Below are positions 45,106 to 55,856 of a stretch of DNA of 64,000 nt, piece after piece; positions within the stretch are counted from its first letter, which is position 1; each line of letters starts with the position of its first letter. A program made the position numbers and the translations under genes. Source of the DNA: Dyadobacter sp. CY312 (GTDB lineage: Bacteria; Bacteroidota; Bacteroidia; Cytophagales; Spirosomataceae); NCBI RefSeq assembly GCF_021390535.1, contig NZ_JAJUXG010000003.1, forward strand, positions 496,001-560,000, in the 5' to 3' direction. A model generated the notes under the pieces. It saw nothing but the letters and a program-made list of their open reading frames with translations, made no database searches and had not been told where the DNA came from.

Positions 45106-46575
45106 ATGGAGAACAGAATTGCAGCGAGTTTAAAAATATTAACAGAATCGGATAAAGAGGCTTGCGAAACAGTACGGATTTCTGAAAATGAGCCATCTGT
45201 TGGCAAAAAAACACTTTTCATTGAAAGCTATGGCTGTCAGATGAATTTTGCCGACAGTGAAATTGTAGCCTCAGTAATGCGCAACGCAGGCTTCGCCACC
45301 ACATCCGATGCAGAAAATGCAGATCTTGTTTTCCTGAATACATGTGCGATCAGAGATAACGCGGAGCAGCGTGTCAGAACAAGACTAAAACAGCTAAACG
45401 TATATAAAAGAAAAAGACCCGGGATGCTCATCGGCGTGCTTGGCTGTATGGCAGAACGCCTGAAAGCGAAACTGCTGGAAGAGGAAAAAATGGTTGATAT
45501 CGTCACCGGTCCTGATGCTTACCGCGATCTGCCACGCCTTGTTGAAGAAGCAGAAACGGGCCAGAAAGGTGTTAACGTTTTTCTGTCCAGAGAAGAAACT
45601 TATGCAGATATTTCACCGGTAAGGCTGAACTCTAATGGTATTACCGCATTAATTTCTATCATGCGCGGCTGCGACAATATGTGCAGCTTTTGTGTGGTAC
45701 CATATACCCGTGGTCGCGAAAGAAGCCGTGATCCTTTTTCTATTGTCAAAGAAGCACAGGAGTTGTTTGATCAGGGTTATAAAGAAGTAACACTGCTTGG
45801 ACAAAATGTGGACAGTTACAAATGGAATGGATCCCCGGAAGGAGGAAATGAAGCAGCATTTACTCAGATTAATTTTGCCAGACTTCTGGAAATGGTTGCG
45901 CAAATCAGCCCGGAGCTTCGGGTTCGGTTCAGTACCTCGCACCCGAAAGATATTACGGATGAAGTTTTGTATACGATCAAAAAGTATGACAACATCTGTA
46001 AATACATACATCTTCCTGCTCAGCACGGAAACAATCGCGTGTTAGCGATCATGAATCGGACTTACGACCGTGAGTGGTATCTGGAAAGAGTGGACAGCAT
46101 ACGTAGAATTCTTGGTGAAGAATGTGGTATTTCTCATGATATGATTGCAGGATTTTGTACCGAAACAGAGGAAGAACATCAGGATTCACTTTCGTTACTG
46201 GAAAATGTCAGATTCGATTTCGGATATATGTTCTCCTATTCCGAACGACCGGGAACGCCGGCTGCTAAGAAATTTGTGGACGACATACCAGCTGACATCA
46301 AGCAAAGAAGACTGGCTGAGATTATAGAGATTCAGCAACGGGTCTCAGCAGAAAAAAATCAGAAATTGATCGGAACGGTTCAGCGGGTACTCGCCGAAGG
46401 ATTCTCAAAACGTTCGCAAGACGATTTATCTGGCCGCAGCGACCAGAACAAGGTAGTTATTTTCCCCAAAGAGAATTTCAAAAAGGGTGATTACGTAAAT
46501 GTTCTGATCACAGAAACAACTTCGGCAACGTTGCGCGGAAAAGCGCTGATTGAAGAAGAGGTTAACCAGTACTAA
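45106..46575 (+). CDS. miaB: tRNA-2-methylthio-N6-dimethylallyladenosine synthase MiaB
   Basis: A 489-residue radical-SAM methylthiotransferase acting on A37 of tRNAs that read codons starting with U. The N-terminal methylthio cluster cysteines lie in [20 protein letters not shown] and LGCMAERL; the radical-SAM triad is CDNMCSFC; a TRAM domain (about 420-489) closes the protein. Full length. First gene of a run that continues with the sigma-54 activator, lptE, a TPR-like protein and secG. Confidence 0.97.
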   Translation: MENRIAASLKILTESDKEACETVRISENEPSVGKKTLFIESYGCQMNFADSEIVASVMRNAGFATTSDAENADLVFLNTCAIRDNAEQRVRTRLKQLNVYKRKRPGMLIGVLGCMAERLKAKLLEEEKMVDIVTGPDAYRDLPRLVEEAETGQKGVNVFLSREETYADISPVRLNSNGITALISIMRGCDNMCSFCVVPYTRGRERSRDPFSIVKEAQELFDQGYKEVTLLGQNVDSYKWNGSPEGGNEAAFTQINFARLLEMVAQISPELRVRFSTSHPKDITDEVLYTIKKYDNICKYIHLPAQHGNNRVLAIMNRTYDREWYLERVDSIRRILGEECGISHDMIAGFCTETEEEHQDSLSLLENVRFDFGYMFSYSERPGTPAAKKFVDDIPADIKQRRLAEIIEIQQRVSAEKNQKLIGTVQRVLAEGFSKRSQDDLSGRSDQNKVVIFPKENFKKGDYVNVLITETTSATLRGKALIEEEVNQY

Positions 46576-46656
46576 CATGTTCGTGACCAGAGAGAACCTC
46601 CGGCACTAACTATAAAACGGCTGAACGCATGCAGTTCACAGCCACCTGCTATCTTA

Positions 46657-47949
46657 ATGGATTCATCAGAAATACAAGCAGTAAAGAACAGATTTGGTAT
46701 TATTGGCTCCTCACCGGTGCTCAACCACGCTATCAATGTAGCGATTCAGGTTGCTGCTACGGATCTTACCGTTCTCATTACGGGAGAAAGCGGTAGTGGA
46801 AAGGAGTCATTTTCTAAAATTATACATAGTATCAGTTCCCGTAAACATGGTCCTTTTATTGCCATCAACTGTGGAGCTATTCCGGAAGGGACGATTGATT
46901 CGGAGTTATTTGGTCATGAAAAAGGTGCATTTACAGGCGCGCTGGACTCAAGAAAGGGATATTTTGAAACGACCAATGGTGGCACTATTTTCCTGGATGA
47001 AGTAGGTGAAATGCCAATAGGCACACAATCGCGGTTGCTCAGGGTGTTAGAAAATGGCGAATACATACGTGTTGGATCTTCCAAAGTGATGAAAACGAAT
47101 GTACGTGTTGTTGCTGCAACCAACGTAAATCTTCTGGAAGCGGTTAATAACGGAAAATTTCGTGAAGACCTTTATTACAGGCTGAACACTGTGCCAATTT
47201 ATGTTCCTCCGCTTCGTGACCGGGGAGAAGACGTACTGTTATTGTTCAGGAAATTTACCAACGATTTCTCGGAGCGCTACCGAACCAAACCTGTGAGACT
47301 GGATGCCGAAGCTCGTGATGTGCTGATGCAATACGCATTTCCGGGTAACATCCGTCAGCTTAAAAACATTGCGGAGCAGATCACCATTCTGGAAACGGAT
47401 AAAGAATTACCAATCAGTGCACTTACGCTCAACCATTACCTCAATCCCATTCAGCCGTCTGGTAGAAAAGCGCTGGTTCCAATGCGTACTGCAGAGGATT
47501 CGTCCAATTCATTTTCGGAAAGAGAACTTTTATACAAGGTACTTTTTGACATGCGCCGTGATGTAACCGAACTAAAAAAGCTGGTGCGGAGCGTTTTAGA
47601 AAATGAGAAGTACGGAGGAGAAATTTTAAAGGATCATCAGGAATTATTCAGTTCGTTGAACACTCCTGAACCCGCCATTTCACAACCGACCATCGAACCT
47701 GCACGACTTCTTACCCCTCATCAGCGCAATGTGGATCTGGACAGATATTCTGACGAAAGAAGTGAAATTGAAGATGTAATCCACGTCACTGCGGAAGAAG
47801 AATCACTTTCGCTGGAAGACAAAGAGAAGGAAATGATTATTAAGGCTTTGCGAAAAAACAACAACAAAAGAAAGTACGCTGCAAGTGCATTGGGCATATC
47901 GGAAAGAACGTTGTATCGCAAAATCAAACAGTACGATATTGAAGAATAA
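46657..47949 (+). CDS. sigma-54-dependent transcriptional activator without receiver domain
   Basis: A 430-residue bacterial enhancer-binding protein. The AAA+ domain begins almost at the N-terminus: Walker A GESGSGKE (43-50), the sigma-54 contact loop GAFTGA (90-95), Walker B GGTIFLDE (108-115), arginine-finger region FREDLYYRL, and a Fis-type helix-turn-helix at about 390-430 (KYAASALGISERTLYRKIKQ). No receiver, GAF or PAS domain is present, as in PspF, so activity must be controlled by another protein or level of expression. It lies 81 bp after miaB and 5 bp before lptE. A sigma-54-like promoter occurs upstream of groES 3.3 kb away. Confidence 0.93.
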   Translation: MDSSEIQAVKNRFGIIGSSPVLNHAINVAIQVAATDLTVLITGESGSGKESFSKIIHSISSRKHGPFIAINCGAIPEGTIDSELFGHEKGAFTGALDSRKGYFETTNGGTIFLDEVGEMPIGTQSRLLRVLENGEYIRVGSSKVMKTNVRVVAATNVNLLEAVNNGKFREDLYYRLNTVPIYVPPLRDRGEDVLLLFRKFTNDFSERYRTKPVRLDAEARDVLMQYAFPGNIRQLKNIAEQITILETDKELPISALTLNHYLNPIQPSGRKALVPMRTAEDSSNSFSERELLYKVLFDMRRDVTELKKLVRSVLENEKYGGEILKDHQELFSSLNTPEPAISQPTIEPARLLTPHQRNVDLDRYSDERSEIEDVIHVTAEEESLSLEDKEKEMIIKALRKNNNKRKYAASALGISERTLYRKIKQYDIEE

Positions 47950-47954
47950 AAAAT

Positions 47955-48518
47955 ATGATAAACAATTTGTTCAAAATGGCATCTGTGCTTAAAAGTATCT
48001 CTGCTTCATCTGTGGCAAGGGTTACTTTGATATTCTTAATTCTTAACTCTTCATTTTTCCTATCCAGCTGCGGTATTTATTCGTTCAGCGGTACCAACCT
48101 GTCTCCTGACCTTAAAACTTTTTCGGTTATCAACTTCACTATGGGAACTGCGGGCGGACCAGCTAACCTTCCCCAAAGGCTGACAGAACAATTGAAGGAA
48201 TATTTCCAGAAGAATACCAGTCTTACCATTCTGCCCAGCGGAGGGGATCTGATTCTGGAAGGATCCATTACCGGATATGACGTAACTCCGGCGGCTACCA
48301 CAGCCAATGACCAGGCGGGACTCAACAGACTAAACGTTACTGTGCAGGTGCGGTTTACAAACGGAAAGGATGAAACCAAAAACTTTGATCAGTCTTTTAC
48401 TTATTACGCCGATTTCCCTCAGGAACAGACGCTTGACCAGAATGAGGCACGATTGTTACCTACCATTCAGGAAAATCTTATTCAGCAAATTTTCAATAAA
48501 TCGGCAGCTGACTGGTAA
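47955..48518 (+). CDS. lptE: LptE family LPS-assembly lipoprotein
   Basis: A 187-residue lipoprotein with lipobox LSSC (Cys39) and CGIYSFSGTNLSPDLKTFSVINF, the sequence found in Bacteroidota LptE. LptE plugs the LptD barrel that places lipopolysaccharide in the outer leaflet; LptD is not in the window. The ATG at 47955 gives a long signal peptide; the Met at residue 8 (47976) is an alternative. Only 5 bp separate it from the sigma-54 activator gene, which suggests the activator is read on the same transcript. Confidence 0.85.
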   Translation: MINNLFKMASVLKSISASSVARVTLIFLILNSSFFLSSCGIYSFSGTNLSPDLKTFSVINFTMGTAGGPANLPQRLTEQLKEYFQKNTSLTILPSGGDLILEGSITGYDVTPAATTANDQAGLNRLNVTVQVRFTNGKDETKNFDQSFTYYADFPQEQTLDQNEARLLPTIQENLIQQIFNKSAADW

Positions 48519-48575
48519 GAGCCGTTCATTTTCTGTAATTTCATCTTTTAATTTACTTTAAAACCCTGGCGGTTC

Positions 48576-49232
48576 ATGACAATTGTTGATAAGGATACGT
48601 TCAATAATTTGGTGAAAAACCCAAATGAACTGGGTACAGAAGTGATTCCACAACTTGAAGCTACAATCAAGGCCTTTCCTTATTGCCAGATCAACTATTC
48701 CCTGCTCGCCAAGGCTTCCAGCATTTTTGGAGCAGACGAACTGGAAAGAGCTAAGCCGCTCGCAGCAGCCTATGCTTTAAGCCGCATTGCCTTGCAAAAT
48801 CTCGTAGAAGGACATGAGCGGTACGATACTTCTGTTAACATCGAAAAAATTGTTGCCGGTAAGGAGCCACTGATTGCCGAAGATACTGAGGACGTTCTTG
48901 CAAAACTTGGTGAACAGGAAACCACTGATCACTCTTTACTGCGGTCGGAAGAACAAAAAAGACAGCAGCAGATAATACAGGGTTTCATGAAAAAAAATCC
49001 GCGTATCATCAGGCAGGAAAGCAACGTTGAACCCGTAACAATTGACGTTGCCGGCAGAGTTGCACAGTCTGGAACGGGAATGATTGAAACAGAAGCCTTT
49101 GCCAAAATTTTGCTTCGGCAGGGAAAAACGGACAAGGCAATTGACCTCTATCAAAAATTGATCTTGAGAAATCCGGAAAAAAGGAATTACTTTGCGAAAA
49201 AATTAAGTGAACTGAACCATTCAGGAAAGTAA
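48576..49232 (+). CDS. hypothetical protein with TPR-like C-terminus
   Basis: A 218-residue protein with no signal peptide. The N-terminal half is helical (PQLEATIKAFPYCQINYSLLAKASSIFG); the C-terminal part AFAKILLRQGKTDKAIDLYQKLILRNPEKRNYFAKKL is a single tetratricopeptide-like unit. I do not recognise a function. It lies in the run lptE - this gene - secG, which may point to envelope biogenesis, but that is only context. Confidence 0.7.
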   Translation: MTIVDKDTFNNLVKNPNELGTEVIPQLEATIKAFPYCQINYSLLAKASSIFGADELERAKPLAAAYALSRIALQNLVEGHERYDTSVNIEKIVAGKEPLIAEDTEDVLAKLGEQETTDHSLLRSEEQKRQQQIIQGFMKKNPRIIRQESNVEPVTIDVAGRVAQSGTGMIETEAFAKILLRQGKTDKAIDLYQKLILRNPEKRNYFAKKLSELNHSGK

Positions 49233-49289
49233 ATCTTATTTATTATTGTTGATTATTTACGCATTCATTCATTCTATATTATTTAAGGC

Positions 49290-49667
49290 ATGTATTTGGG
49301 TTTGATTATTTTGGTTGCGATCGTCGCAGTATTGTTGATTCTGGTAGTATTGGTTCAAAATTCTAAGGGCGGTGGTTTATCCAGCGAATTTAGCGGAGCA
49401 GGTACAACACAAATGTTCGGTGTTAAAAAAACCACCGATTTGCTCGAACAAATTACCTGGGGTCTGGCAAGCGCGGTTATCTTAATTTCGTTGGCTTCTT
49501 ACATTATTGTAGGTGGCAGCAGCGATGGTGGCGCGATCAGAAGTGTCAACATTGAAAAAGCACAGAACACTGCAGTACCAGGTGGCAATATTGCTCCTGC
49601 TCCGGCAGCTGGTGGCGAAGCAGCTCCGGCAGCACCAGCTACTGCTCCCGCAGATACTACGAAATAG
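49290..49667 (+). CDS. secG: preprotein translocase subunit SecG
   Basis: A 125-residue membrane protein: first membrane span LGLIILVAIVAVLLILVVLV, then QNSKGGGLSSEFSGAGTTQMFGVKKTTDLLE, the SecG signature, then a second span and an Ala/Pro-rich tail (APAPAAGGEAAPAAPA). SecG assists SecYE in protein export. A strong terminator follows, ending the miaB-to-secG run. Confidence 0.93.
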   Translation: MYLGLIILVAIVAVLLILVVLVQNSKGGGLSSEFSGAGTTQMFGVKKTTDLLEQITWGLASAVILISLASYIIVGGSSDGGAIRSVNIEKAQNTAVPGGNIAPAPAAGGEAAPAAPATAPADTTK

Positions 49668-49690
49668 GTTTTATATTAAAAGATAAATTA

Positions 49691-49737
49691 CAGCTCAAAC
49701 AAACAGATCGACCTGTTTGTTTGAGCTGTTTTCTTTT
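49691..49737 (+). terminator. intrinsic terminator after secG
   Basis: A 16-bp perfect stem CAGCTCAAACAAACAG/CTGTTTGTTTGAGCTG with a 6-nt loop, followed by TTTTCTTTT. Confidence 0.92.
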
Positions 49738-49767
49738 ACAAGTTGTTAGTAACCAGATCAATTTCAA

Positions 49768-50349
49768 ATGAAAAGAATTACCGTATTTTGCGGTTCAAGC
49801 TTCGGCACCGACCCTGTATATCAAACCAAAGCAACTGAACTTGGAGTTGCTTTGGCAAAAAGAGACATCCAGCTTGTTTATGGCGGCGCAAATGTGGGAT
49901 TGATGGGTGCAGTAGCCGACGGTGCACTAAGTGAAGGCGGAAAAGTAATTGGTGTGTTACCTCATTTTTTGCAAACAAAGGAAATTGCTCATGAAGGTCT
50001 CACGGAATTGATTTTGGTACAAAGCATGCACGAAAGAAAAACCAAAATGAATGAGATATCCGATGGTGCAATTGCTTTGCCGGGAGGCTTCGGAACACTT
50101 GAGGAACTGTTTGAAATACTTACCTGGGCCCAGTTGGGTCTTCATAAAAAACCCGTTGCCATTCTAAATGTTGATGGTTTCTACGACTCCTTAAACTCTT
50201 TCATTGACGTAATGGTTGAAAAAGGTTTTCTAAAATCAGCCAACAAAACAATGCTTCTGGTGAGTGATAGTATTGACGATTTGTTAACACAGATGAGTGA
50301 ATACAAGGCACCCGAAGTTGGAAAATGGATTTCCAACAAGACCGTATAG
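49768..50349 (+). CDS. LOG family / TIGR00730 Rossmann-fold protein
   Basis: A 193-residue protein of the LONELY GUY family: VFCGSSFGTDP at the N-terminus, LVYGGANVGLMGAVAD, and the catalytic SMHERKTKMNEISDGAIALPGGFGTLEELFE (PGGxGTxxE). Such enzymes cleave nucleoside 5'-monophosphates between ribose phosphate and base; cytokinin activation is a plant-associated role and not implied here. Single gene. Confidence 0.93.
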   Translation: MKRITVFCGSSFGTDPVYQTKATELGVALAKRDIQLVYGGANVGLMGAVADGALSEGGKVIGVLPHFLQTKEIAHEGLTELILVQSMHERKTKMNEISDGAIALPGGFGTLEELFEILTWAQLGLHKKPVAILNVDGFYDSLNSFIDVMVEKGFLKSANKTMLLVSDSIDDLLTQMSEYKAPEVGKWISNKTV

Positions 50350-50398
50350 GCAGCTATTTCTTTATAAATTCAGGAGGATGAATGTTGTCAGAGCTCAA

Positions 50399-51106
50399 TC
50401 AGGCAACATTCATCTGCTTAAGCATCATTTTTTTCGCTACCGGAAGAAGAGTCTCCTGCAAAGGATATTCGTATTTTGACTCTACGATGTACGTAGCGGG
50501 ATTGGGTAAAGACTTATTTCGCTTTACAAGATCCACCTTGATCTGCGCCAGTGAATTCCCGAATCCAAGTCGCACGGAATCCACAAAAACGGTTTTCAAA
50601 TATCTTTCCTGCATTTCTGTATAAAGTGCCAGTTCATACTGAAAAATCGTGATCATACTTTCAAGTGTATGACAAAAAAACAGGTAGCCTTCCTCAATTC
50701 GCAGTGGAACAATACCCACCGGCGAAATTTTGATATTTTCTCCCACCTCAGAAAATCTCTCTGTTCCTTCTTCCAGCATTTTCGAAAAACCAGGAATCGC
50801 ATAGTCCAGAATCTGATTAAATTCATTGATATATGAATCTTCCTGGTACTTGTCTTCGTAAATCAACTCCCAGGATTTGACATTAACACCTTTCAGATCT
50901 TTTGGCATGAAGTGCCTTATTGCCTGTTGATTTGCACGAATTCGAACACAAGTATCAAAATGCAGCTTTAATTCGGGAAGATACGGATAGAGTTTATTGG
51001 CAGTAAACTGTATTCCGATGTGCTGCAGATATGCCATGAGCACATACTTTTTGTATTCAAAATCCAAAATACCCTCGGTCAGCCAATCATTGTGGAGTTT
51101 TGTCAT
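50399..51106 (-). CDS. conserved hypothetical protein
   Basis: A 235-residue protein I do not recognise. It has no signal peptide or membrane span. Notable parts: KLHNDWLTEGILDFEYKKYVLMAYLQ near the start, a central ISPVGIVPLRIEEGYLFF, and IVESKYEYPLQETLLPVAKKMMLKQM at the end. The start at the ATG 51106 is preferred over an upstream GTG. It is divergent from groES and convergent with the LOG gene. Likely a Bacteroidota-specific gene; function unknown. Confidence 0.72.
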   Translation of the reverse strand: MTKLHNDWLTEGILDFEYKKYVLMAYLQHIGIQFTANKLYPYLPELKLHFDTCVRIRANQQAIRHFMPKDLKGVNVKSWELIYEDKYQEDSYINEFNQILDYAIPGFSKMLEEGTERFSEVGENIKISPVGIVPLRIEEGYLFFCHTLESMITIFQYELALYTEMQERYLKTVFVDSVRLGFGNSLAQIKVDLVKRNKSLPNPATYIVESKYEYPLQETLLPVAKKMMLKQMNVA

Positions 51107-51267
51107 GATACAGATCACTTTTTATACGGACAGAATTTAAACATTTGTCTCAATAAAGCAAAATATTTACATCACTTGACAGACTCAATACACCAAAAAT
51201 CATATCGAAACACGCCAACATACAAAATTGTCACAATACGACTGAAAAAATGTCAGACTCATCACGT

Positions 51268-51283
51268 TGGCATAGATTGTGCT
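51268..51283 (+). promoter_or_regulatory. candidate sigma-54 (-24/-12) promoter of groES-groEL
   Basis: TGGCATAGATTGTGCT matches the sigma-54 pattern TGGCAC-N5-TTGCW: the invariant GG and GC are present and at the exact 12-bp offset, with three mismatches elsewhere. The start would lie near 51294, about 50 nt before groES. No TAnnTTTG box and no CIRCE (TTAGCACTC-N9-GAGTGCTAA) was found in the 237-bp region. Two short copies of CAGACTCA occur upstream (about 51180 and 51254), possibly activator sites. Confidence 0.55.
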
Positions 51284-51343
51284 AATGATAAAGCAGTCAA
51301 TTCAAATTACTGACAATCATAAAATAATAAACGTTTAATATCT

Positions 51344-51640
51344 ATGTCAACTTTAGCAGAAATACAAGTGAACGTACAACCTCTGGCTGATCGTGTTCTT
51401 GTAGAACCAGCCCCAGCCGAAGAAAAAACAGCATTTGGTATCATCATTCCTGATACTGCAAAAGAAAAACCACAACGCGGTACTGTTGTTGCAGTAGGAC
51501 CAGGCAAAAAAGATGAGCCACTGACTGTGAAAGTTGGTGACACCGTATTGTATGGCAAATACTCTGGTACAGAACTGGCGTACGAAGGAAAAGATATCCT
51601 TATTATGCGTGAATCAGATATCTACGCCATCATTGGTTAA
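51344..51640 (+). CDS. groES: co-chaperonin GroES
   Basis: A 98-residue Hsp10 subunit: [44 protein letters not shown] carries the mobile loop, [16 protein letters not shown] and the [14 protein letters not shown] end are typical. It forms the lid of GroEL during protein folding. Followed after 55 bp by groEL in the classic operon. Confidence 0.98.
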   Translation: MSTLAEIQVNVQPLADRVLVEPAPAEEKTAFGIIIPDTAKEKPQRGTVVAVGPGKKDEPLTVKVGDTVLYGKYSGTELAYEGKDILIMRESDIYAIIG

Positions 51641-51695
51641 TATCTGAACCATTATCCGTTTAAATTTTAAAAGTTAATTCAAATTATTAATAGGT

Positions 51696-53327
<1,632 letters not shown>

Positions 53328-53334
53328 TTCATAA

Positions 53335-53393
53335 CCGCTTATAAATCAAAAAGCCTTCCGGAAATTTCGGAGGGCTTTTTGATTTATAAGCGG
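53335..53393 (+). terminator. very long inverted-repeat terminator after groEL
   Basis: Arms of 26 bp (53335-53360 and 53368-53393) pair completely with one G-T wobble around a 7-nt loop; the arm contains AAAAAGCC/GGCTTTTT, giving a T run on either strand. It is unusually long for an intrinsic terminator. Confidence 0.92.
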
Positions 53394-53425
53394 AGAAGTT
53401 AAAGAAGTTATGTAGTTAGAGGAGC
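53382..53425. repeat. GAAGTTA/GGAGCTAG-type purine-rich repeat remnant
   Basis: AGAAGTTAAAGAAGTTATG followed by TAGTTAGAGGAGCTAG repeats the vocabulary of the 13.2-kb element. It also lies between convergent genes (groEL and the LolD-like gene). Confidence 0.5.
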
Positions 53426-53430
53426 TAGCC

Positions 53431-53468
53431 ACAAAAAATAGTCGTCCGGAAAACTCCAGACGACTATT
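53431..53468 (-). terminator. terminator of the LolD-like ABC gene
   Basis: On the minus strand a 10-bp perfect stem AATAGTCGTC/GACGACTATT with an inner GGA/TCC helix is followed by six T. It lies 111 bp after the stop codon at 53579. Confidence 0.8.
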
Positions 53469-53578
53469 CACTTTACTCAACGTTATGAAAAACTTCGGCA
53501 TTATGACGGAGCATCAAAACGTTGGTCACACATTTTTTTAAAAAATATTTACTTTTTTTGAAAAAACTTTTTTTTACG

Positions 53579-54241
53579 TCAGCTCAGCATACTCCCATCC
53601 TGCATAACTAGCCTTCTATCAGCCATTTCCGCCAATTCTTCATTGTGTGTTACGATTACAAAAGTCTGTCCGAATTCGTCACGAAGTTTGAAAAATAGCT
53701 GATGAAGATCCAGTGCATTGTGAGAATCCAGATTACCGCTTGGCTCGTCGGCCAATACAATCGCTGGTTTATTGAGCAATGCACGTGCTACTGCAACGCG
53801 CTGCTGCTCACCTCCCGAAAGTTGAGATGGCAAGTGATTCATCCTATCCGACAATCCCAACAAATCCAGCAATTCTTTTCCCCGGGAAATGATTTCCTTA
53901 TCCTTCATCTTGCCACCAATGTAAGCAGGCATGCAGGTGTTTTCCAGAGCGGTAAATTCCGCCAGAAGATTATGGAATTGAAAAATAAAACCAATCTTTT
54001 CGTTTCTGAATCTGGCAAGATCCTTATCTTTTTGCGTAAAAACATTGACATCCTGTATAAATACCTGCCCCTCTTCCGGGCGATCCAATGTGCCTAAAAT
54101 ATGAAGAAAAGTGCTTTTCCCAGCTCCGGAAGCACCCACAATCGCTACTACTTCTCCCTGTTCCACTTCAAGGTCAATTCCTTTCAGAACCTGCAATGAA
54201 CCGTATGTACGTTTTATTCCTTTTGCCCGAAGTAAATTCAT
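53579..54241 (-). CDS. LolD-like ABC transporter ATP-binding protein
   Basis: A 220-residue ATPase of the MacB/LolD/FtsE group: Walker [11 protein letters not shown]-loop [15 protein letters not shown] (the LLxEFTAxEN motif typical of LolD), signature LSGGEQQR, Walker [13 protein letters not shown] and H-loop VTHNEELA. LolD powers lipoprotein release from the inner membrane with LolC/E; no permease gene is adjacent, so lipoprotein sorting is a likely but unproven role. Single gene. Confidence 0.88.
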   Translation of the reverse strand: MNLLRAKGIKRTYGSLQVLKGIDLEVEQGEVVAIVGASGAGKSTFLHILGTLDRPEEGQVFIQDVNVFTQKDKDLARFRNEKIGFIFQFHNLLAEFTALENTCMPAYIGGKMKDKEIISRGKELLDLLGLSDRMNHLPSQLSGGEQQRVAVARALLNKPAIVLADEPSGNLDSHNALDLHQLFFKLRDEFGQTFVIVTHNEELAEMADRRLVMQDGSMLS

Positions 54242-54329
54242 TTTCCTGAAAGATAATTGGGCAAAAACCTAGCCCCGTTTTGATTAATTCCTTAATTTGC
54301 CGTGAAAATACCAATTTACTTTTATACTC

Positions 54330-55553
54330 ATGAATATTCACGAATATCAAGGCAAAAGCGTTCTGAAAAAATACGGTGTGCGTATTCAGGAAGGGCTTGT
54401 AGCCGACACGCCCGACAAGGCGGTAGAAGTTGCACGTGAGCTTAGCCAGCAAACAGGTACCAAATGGTATGTGGTTAAATCGCAGATTCATGCCGGCGGG
54501 CGTGGTAAAGGCAGAATAGTTGGTACAGAACAACGCGGTGTTGCTCTTGCTAAATCTGTTGAAGACGTACGTACGATATCCAACAACATACTTGGTAAAG
54601 TACTTGTTACGCATCAGACAGGCGATGCCGGAAAGCGTGTGAATAAAGTTCTTATTGCAGAAGACGTTTACTATCCAGGCCCAAGTGAGCCTAAGGAATA
54701 TTATTTATCCATTTTATTGGATCGTGGCAGAAACTGTAACGTAATCATGGCCAGCACTGAAGGTGGTATGGACATTGAAGAAGTTGCGGAACATACGCCG
54801 GAAAAAATCATGAAGGAGTGGATTGATCCAAAAGTTGGATTGCAGCCATTCCAGGCACGTAAAGTGGCTTTCGCTCTTGGTCTTGAAGGTGATGCTTTTA
54901 AAGAAATGGTGAAATTCATCACTTCTCTTTACAAAGCATACATTGAGAGTGACTCGGCAATGTTTGAAATCAACCCGGTTTTGAAAACATCAGACAACAA
55001 AATTCTTGCTGTTGATGCAAAAGTGGATCTTGATGACAACGCATTGTACCGTCATCCTGAATTGGCAGAGATGCGCGATACAAACGAAGAGGATCCTTTG
55101 GAGGTAGAAGCGGGTGCAAACAACCTGAACTATGTGAAACTTGACGGAAACGTAGGTTGCATGGTTAACGGTGCCGGACTTGCAATGGCTACAATGGACC
55201 TTATCAAACTTTCTGGTGGTGATCCTGCTAACTTCCTTGATGTTGGGGGTGGTGCAAATGCTCGTACCGTAGAAGCAGGTTTCCGTATCATTCTGAAAGA
55301 TCCAAATGTAAAAGCAATTCTTATCAACATCTTCGGTGGTATCGTTCGTTGCGACCGTGTTGCTGCCGGTGTTGTAGAAGCTTACAAAGCGATTGGTGAA
55401 ATTCCTGTTCCGATCATCGTTCGTCTTCAAGGTACCAATGCCGAAGAAGGTGCTCGTATCATCAACGAATCAGGATTGAAAGTATATTCTGCGATTGAAT
55501 TCAAAGAAGCTGCTGCCAAAGTGAAAGAAGTATTGGCCGGGCTTGGTGCTTAG
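54330..55553 (+). CDS. sucC: succinate-CoA ligase (ADP-forming) subunit beta
   Basis: A 407-residue ATP-grasp subunit of succinyl-CoA synthetase in the TCA cycle. [30 protein letters not shown], the [18 protein letters not shown] region, and [11 protein letters not shown] with [16 protein letters not shown] are all family motifs. The alpha subunit sucD is not next to it. Divergent from the LolD-like gene and followed by a terminator. Confidence 0.97.
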   Translation: MNIHEYQGKSVLKKYGVRIQEGLVADTPDKAVEVARELSQQTGTKWYVVKSQIHAGGRGKGRIVGTEQRGVALAKSVEDVRTISNNILGKVLVTHQTGDAGKRVNKVLIAEDVYYPGPSEPKEYYLSILLDRGRNCNVIMASTEGGMDIEEVAEHTPEKIMKEWIDPKVGLQPFQARKVAFALGLEGDAFKEMVKFITSLYKAYIESDSAMFEINPVLKTSDNKILAVDAKVDLDDNALYRHPELAEMRDTNEEDPLEVEAGANNLNYVKLDGNVGCMVNGAGLAMATMDLIKLSGGDPANFLDVGGGANARTVEAGFRIILKDPNVKAILINIFGGIVRCDRVAAGVVEAYKAIGEIPVPIIVRLQGTNAEEGARIINESGLKVYSAIEFKEAAAKVKEVLAGLGA

Positions 55554-55577
55554 GTTTTAGTATAAAGAAGTCTTATT

Positions 55578-55616
55578 GAAAATGAGAGTCGTGCTTGCAT
55601 GGCTCTCATTTTTTGG
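55578..55616 (+). terminator. intrinsic terminator after sucC
   Basis: ATGAGAG/CTCTCAT stem with an inner GC-rich helix (GTGC/GCAT) and a run of six T. Confidence 0.82.
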
Positions 55617-55856
55617 TTTATATCCCTCTCCTCTCCTCCCATAATTGCATCCTTTCCTTCTCCATTGCAGGTCAACCACGTAGTTTTCCTTAACCCGAAT
55701 ATGGTATTGAACCGCCTACCTTATTAACCCAAATTTGTATGGTAATGAAATAGGTTAATTTATTCTATTCACTAATCCATCGCAACCATGAAACGACTGC
55801 TACTTTTTCCGAAATCTGTTAACCGGAATTTAGAACTATGGCGAATTAATTTCATC

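Noticed and set aside
51119..51343. CIRCE element (HrcA site) before groES
   Set aside because: No TTAGCACTC/GAGTGCTAA inverted repeat is present in this region.
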